Origin: CBFGRU01 sp965651255
Lineage (GTDB): Bacteria > Planctomycetota > Phycisphaerae > Phycisphaerales > SM1A02
DNA: 17,675 nt
Reading direction: 5' to 3'
NCBI GenBank assembly: GCA_965651255.1
Contig: CBFGRU010000032.1
Span: 1-17,675 of the forward strand
This document shows, in pieces, positions 14,741 through 17,675 of this stretch (within the stretch, counting starts at the first letter, position 1; each line of letters opens with the position of its first letter). The position numbers and the translations under genes were made by a program. The notes beneath the pieces were generated by a model, which did no database searches, was not told the DNA's origin, and saw only the letters and a list, made by a program, of their open reading frames with translations.

Positions 14741-17224
14741 ATGCACGTTTCCATGTACCGATTCGTTCTTCTTCTCAGCGCACTCGTGACGGTGTCAGTT
14801 GCCCTTCCCGGCACTGCACAGCCCGGACCGCGCCTCATCAACAGCCAGATTGATCCCGAGTGGATTGATGCGCACCGATGCTGGTACCGGTTGGAACATC
14901 ACGATGGCACAAGTGAGTTCATCCTGGTCGATGCAGAGACGGGCACGCGCAAACCGCTCTTTGATCACGCGTTGATGGCGCTCCGGCTGAGCGAACGGCT
15001 CGGGCGAGATGTTGCGCCCGGTCGGCTGCCGATTGATCATCTGCAATCGTCGGCGAGAGGATTTCGATTGTTGATCAGCGGCGGACCGGGATTGCTCTTT
15101 GCGGAACATGAGCAACTGCAGATGCGCGATGCGACCGCCGAAGAACTCCGCGATATCGGGCGGCCACTCACGACGAATCCGGGGAACAGTCGAAACGGCG
15201 GGCCTGAGACACAACTGCTCATTCACAATGCAGGCACCCAGGTCATTCAGTGTGTGTGGCGGGATTCATCCGGCCAGGAACGCTCTTACGGCAACATCGC
15301 GCCGGGCGCGACGTTTCAGCAGCACACGTTTGCGGGCCACGTCTGGCTGCTCCGACTTCAAAGCGGTGAAACGCTTGGCGGAATTCGCGCCGAACGTGGG
15401 ACCAATGTCATCTACCTCGATGGCACGGTCGCTTCACCCCCCCGGCGCCCGGAGGCACGCGCCAATCCCGCGCGCGATGTTGCCGGTGGAAACCGATACT
15501 CTGCCTCGATACGCGAGTACAACATTATCCTGCACGATCGAGACACCGGGAACGAGCACCGGCTGACGACCGATGGATCAGCCGATGATCGCTATGAGAA
15601 TCGCTTCTACTTTTCACCCGATCAAGAGTACCTCGTTGCCCTGAAGAGGCGATCGGGTGGCGATCGTCGCGTGCATTACATCGAAGCGGCGCCGCGCGAT
15701 CAGCTTCAACCCAAACTGCACTCCTATCACTATCTCAAGCCGGGCGATCGCATTCCGCAGACGTTTCCGGTGCTCTTCAATCTCAAGGAGCGGAACGCCG
15801 TGCCGCTCGACCGCACCCTGTTCGAGAATCCCTGGTCCATCAGCGACTTCGCGTGGCTGCCGGATTCATCGCGCTTTCTCTTCACGTACAACCAGCGCGG
15901 CCACCAGGTGATGCGGGTGCTCTCCATCGACCCCGTCTCCGCCGAGGTATCTGCGATCATTCGTGAAGAGCCGGACACATTCGTTGATTACTCAAACAAA
16001 TATTTTCGGCACGATCTGCTCGATACCAAAGAGATCATCTGGATGTCCGAGCGCAGCGGCTGGAATCATCTTTACCTTCTCGATGCAAGTACCGGGGAGG
16101 TGAAGAATCCCATCACGACCGGCCATTGGGTGGTGCGCGGCGTGGATCATGTGGACCATGATGCACGAACGATCACATTCCGCGCCATGGGCATTCATCC
16201 GGAGCAGGACCCCTATCACGTGCACACCGCGCGCATCGGTTTTGATGGATCGAACCTGACGATTCTGACCGAAGGTGATGGCACACATGAGCTGACCGCC
16301 TCACCCGGCGGTGAGTACTTCATCGATCGATACTCCCGCGTGGATCTTCCGCCGGTGACCGAGTTGCGCCGTGCACACGATGGTCACTTCATCGCCACGC
16401 TTGCAAAAGCGGAAGTCGTCAACTCGGAAGCAGCGAGTGCGACCGGCCGCTCCCACCGTCCGCCGACGCGGTTTGTCGCGAAGGGGCGCGATGGACAGAC
16501 TGATATCTGGGGCATTATTCATTGGCCACGGGATTTCGATGCCGAACGGTCGTATCCGGTCATCGAATCAATCTACGCAGGTCCGCACGGCGCACATGTG
16601 CCCAAATCGTTTCGCCTTCGCTACGGCCAGAACGAGTTGACCGATCGCGGCTTCATTGTGGTGCAGATCGACGGCATGGGAACCAACTGGCGCAGCAAGG
16701 CGTTTCACGACCACTGCTGGAAGAACATCGGCGATGCGGGGTTCCCCGATCGGATCGCGTGGATCACCGCTGCCGCGAACGAGTTCGGGCCGGCGTTCGA
16801 TCTCACTCGCGTTGGCATTTACGGCGGCTCGGCGGGCGGCCAGAACGCGATGCGTGCACTGATCGCCCACAACGATTTCTATCACGTCGCCGTTGCGGAT
16901 TGCGGCTGCCATGACAATCGCATGGACAAGATCTGGTGGAATGAAGCGTGGATGGGCTACCCCGTCGGCCCGGAGTACGAGGCCAGCAGCAATGTCGTTC
17001 ATGCTCATCGCATGGAAGGCAAGCTGCTCCTGATCGTCGGCGAGAAGGATGAGAACGTCGATCCAGCTTCGACGTTGCAGGTTGTCGATGCACTCATTCG
17101 CGCTGACAAGGACTTTGACTTCCTGCTCATTCCCGGCGCCGGCCACGGTGCAGCGGAGTCTTCCTACGGCCGGCGCAGGCGACTCGACTTCTTCGTTGAA
17201 CACCTGCTCAAAGACTCCCAGTAG
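14741..17224 (+). CDS. Secreted S9 (DPP4-type) peptidase with a VHL-like insert
   Basis: A serine peptidase of the prolyl-oligopeptidase family, 827 residues, likely exported: a signal peptide spans about residues 1-26 (hydrophobic VLLLSALVTVSVAL, possible cleavage after PGTA). The C-terminal alpha/beta-hydrolase domain has Ser697 (YGGSAGG), Asp770 (GEKDENVD) and His802 (GAGHGAA). The central DPPIV_N-type propeller includes FYFSPDQEYL, FAWLPDSSRFLF and MSERSGWNHLYLLD. Between the first propeller-like strands and the main propeller, residues ~158-215 match the VHL beta domain without gaps (Trp173, Tyr183, Thr196, His200, Trp202). The double-Glu motif that anchors the substrate N-terminus in DPP4 is not visible, so dipeptidyl specificity is uncertain. 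ATG 14741 has no good SD; ATG 14753 is an alternative. It lies 27 nt after hisD and may be read from the same transcript. Confidence 0.9.
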   Translation: MHVSMYRFVLLLSALVTVSVALPGTAQPGPRLINSQIDPEWIDAHRCWYRLEHHDGTSEFILVDAETGTRKPLFDHALMALRLSERLGRDVAPGRLPIDHLQSSARGFRLLISGGPGLLFAEHEQLQMRDATAEELRDIGRPLTTNPGNSRNGGPETQLLIHNAGTQVIQCVWRDSSGQERSYGNIAPGATFQQHTFAGHVWLLRLQSGETLGGIRAERGTNVIYLDGTVASPPRRPEARANPARDVAGGNRYSASIREYNIILHDRDTGNEHRLTTDGSADDRYENRFYFSPDQEYLVALKRRSGGDRRVHYIEAAPRDQLQPKLHSYHYLKPGDRIPQTFPVLFNLKERNAVPLDRTLFENPWSISDFAWLPDSSRFLFTYNQRGHQVMRVLSIDPVSAEVSAIIREEPDTFVDYSNKYFRHDLLDTKEIIWMSERSGWNHLYLLDASTGEVKNPITTGHWVVRGVDHVDHDARTITFRAMGIHPEQDPYHVHTARIGFDGSNLTILTEGDGTHELTASPGGEYFIDRYSRVDLPPVTELRRAHDGHFIATLAKAEVVNSEAASATGRSHRPPTRFVAKGRDGQTDIWGIIHWPRDFDAERSYPVIESIYAGPHGAHVPKSFRLRYGQNELTDRGFIVVQIDGMGTNWRSKAFHDHCWKNIGDAGFPDRIAWITAAANEFGPAFDLTRVGIYGGSAGGQNAMRALIAHNDFYHVAVADCGCHDNRMDKIWWNEAWMGYPVGPEYEASSNVVHAHRMEGKLLLIVGEKDENVDPASTLQVVDALIRADKDFDFLLIPGAGHGAAESSYGRRRRLDFFVEHLLKDSQ

Positions 17225-17264
17225 TCTCGATTGGCCTATGGGGCATTCGACCGGTCTGACGGTG

Positions 17265-17675
17265 TTACCGTTCACGGTCCGGCCGCGCCAGGTCAGCCAG
17301 ACAGAGGGCGATCAATGCCGTCCAACCTGTCTGGTGGCTCGCGCCCAAACCCCTGCCGGTGTCGGCATGAAAGTACTCATGGAACAGCAATGGGTCTTCC
17401 GGCCGATGTCCATGGGAGGCAAGCGGGCGCGATCCGCTCGCAGGATTGACCCGGAACAGTGTGCCGAGCCGCCGGCGCAGTTCATCGGCCACGGCCCCGA
17501 GCCGCATGCGCTGCCCTGAACCGGTCGGGCATTCAATGAGAAACGTCTCGCCGTAGAAGTGGTCATACCGCTCGAGCGCTTCAATGAGCAGATAGTTCAC
17601 CGGGAACCAGATCGGCCCGCGCCAGTTGCTGTTGCCGCCGAACAGTGATGATGTTGATTCGCCCGGTTCGTAGGC
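17265..17675 (-). CDS. GH63-like glycoside hydrolase, C-terminal fragment (5' end outside window)
   Basis: A partial gene entering from beyond the right edge; the last 136 residues are seen, ending at TAA (17267-17265). The frame is open to 17675, so the true start lies outside. The text GGNSNWRGPIWFPVNYLLIEAL, then LLFHEYFHADTGRGLGASHQTGWTALI, is typical of the C-terminal (alpha/alpha)6-barrel of GH63-like and MGH1-like glucosidases. The Glu encoded at 17378-17376 (FHEYF) sits where GH63 enzymes have their catalytic base in a YENYDP-type motif; I infer this by motif similarity. It converges with the S9 peptidase gene, 40 nt apart. Substrate is not deducible from this fragment. Confidence 0.85.
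   Translation of the reverse strand, partial: AYEPGESTSSLFGGNSNWRGPIWFPVNYLLIEALERYDHFYGETFLIECPTGSGQRMRLGAVADELRRRLGTLFRVNPASGSRPLASHGHRPEDPLLFHEYFHADTGRGLGASHQTGWTALIALCLADLARPDRER

Noticed and set aside
17258..17271. Short inverted repeat ACGGT-GTT-ACCGT between the convergent peptidase and glycosidase genes
   Set aside because: Only five to six pairs, no T-tract, and it overlaps the glycosidase stop codon; too weak to call a terminator.

Overview
This is GC-rich bacterial chromosomal DNA with tightly packed genes. Signal peptides are mostly of the lipoprotein type. A TolB-like propeller lipoprotein, a DPP4-type S9 peptidase carrying a VHL-like insert, and a GH63-like glucosidase occur together, and many starts have weak Shine-Dalgarno (SD) sequences. 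I think a planctomycete, perhaps of the Phycisphaerae type, is the most likely source. That is a judgement from gene style; no rRNA or phylogenetic marker is present.

Layout. (1) 1-360 has no convincing gene. (2) 361-2481 holds two plus-strand lipoprotein genes, a TolB-like beta-propeller and a CsgG/TolB-N-like protein, separated by tandem hairpins. (3) 2527-3912 holds a small unknown protein and a XerC-type tyrosine recombinase, ended by a strong bidirectional terminator at 3965-3999. (4) 4048-7846 (minus) is a complete sugar-type ABC importer operon in the order ATPase, permease, lipoprotein binding protein. A LacI-type palindrome sits at its start. (5) 7930-14713 (plus) is a compact histidine operon: hisG, hisC, hisB, hisH, hisF, a hisA-hisI-hisE fusion, and hisD. 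(6) 14741-17224 is a secreted S9 prolyl-oligopeptidase-family enzyme just downstream of hisD. (7) 17265-17675 (minus) is the C-terminal end of a GH63-like glycoside hydrolase running off the window.

The most interesting signal lies before hisG. A 27-codon ORF too short for normal gene calling (7968-8051) encodes HHGHHHHH. It is followed by a GC-rich terminator hairpin with a pyrimidine/U-rich tail (8081-8113). The left arm of that hairpin can pair instead with 8019-8027 to form an antiterminator. This is the architecture of a translation-coupled histidine attenuator.

Together the his genes encode every step from PRPP to histidine except histidinol-phosphate phosphatase. HisB here is dehydratase-only, so that enzyme must be elsewhere. 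Steps 2, 3 and 4 (HisE, HisI, HisA) are joined in one polypeptide. The second standout is the S9 peptidase. Its N-terminal part contains a gapless VHL-beta-domain-like segment that keeps all five positions of the hydroxyproline pocket of human VHL, with one Ser to Thr change.
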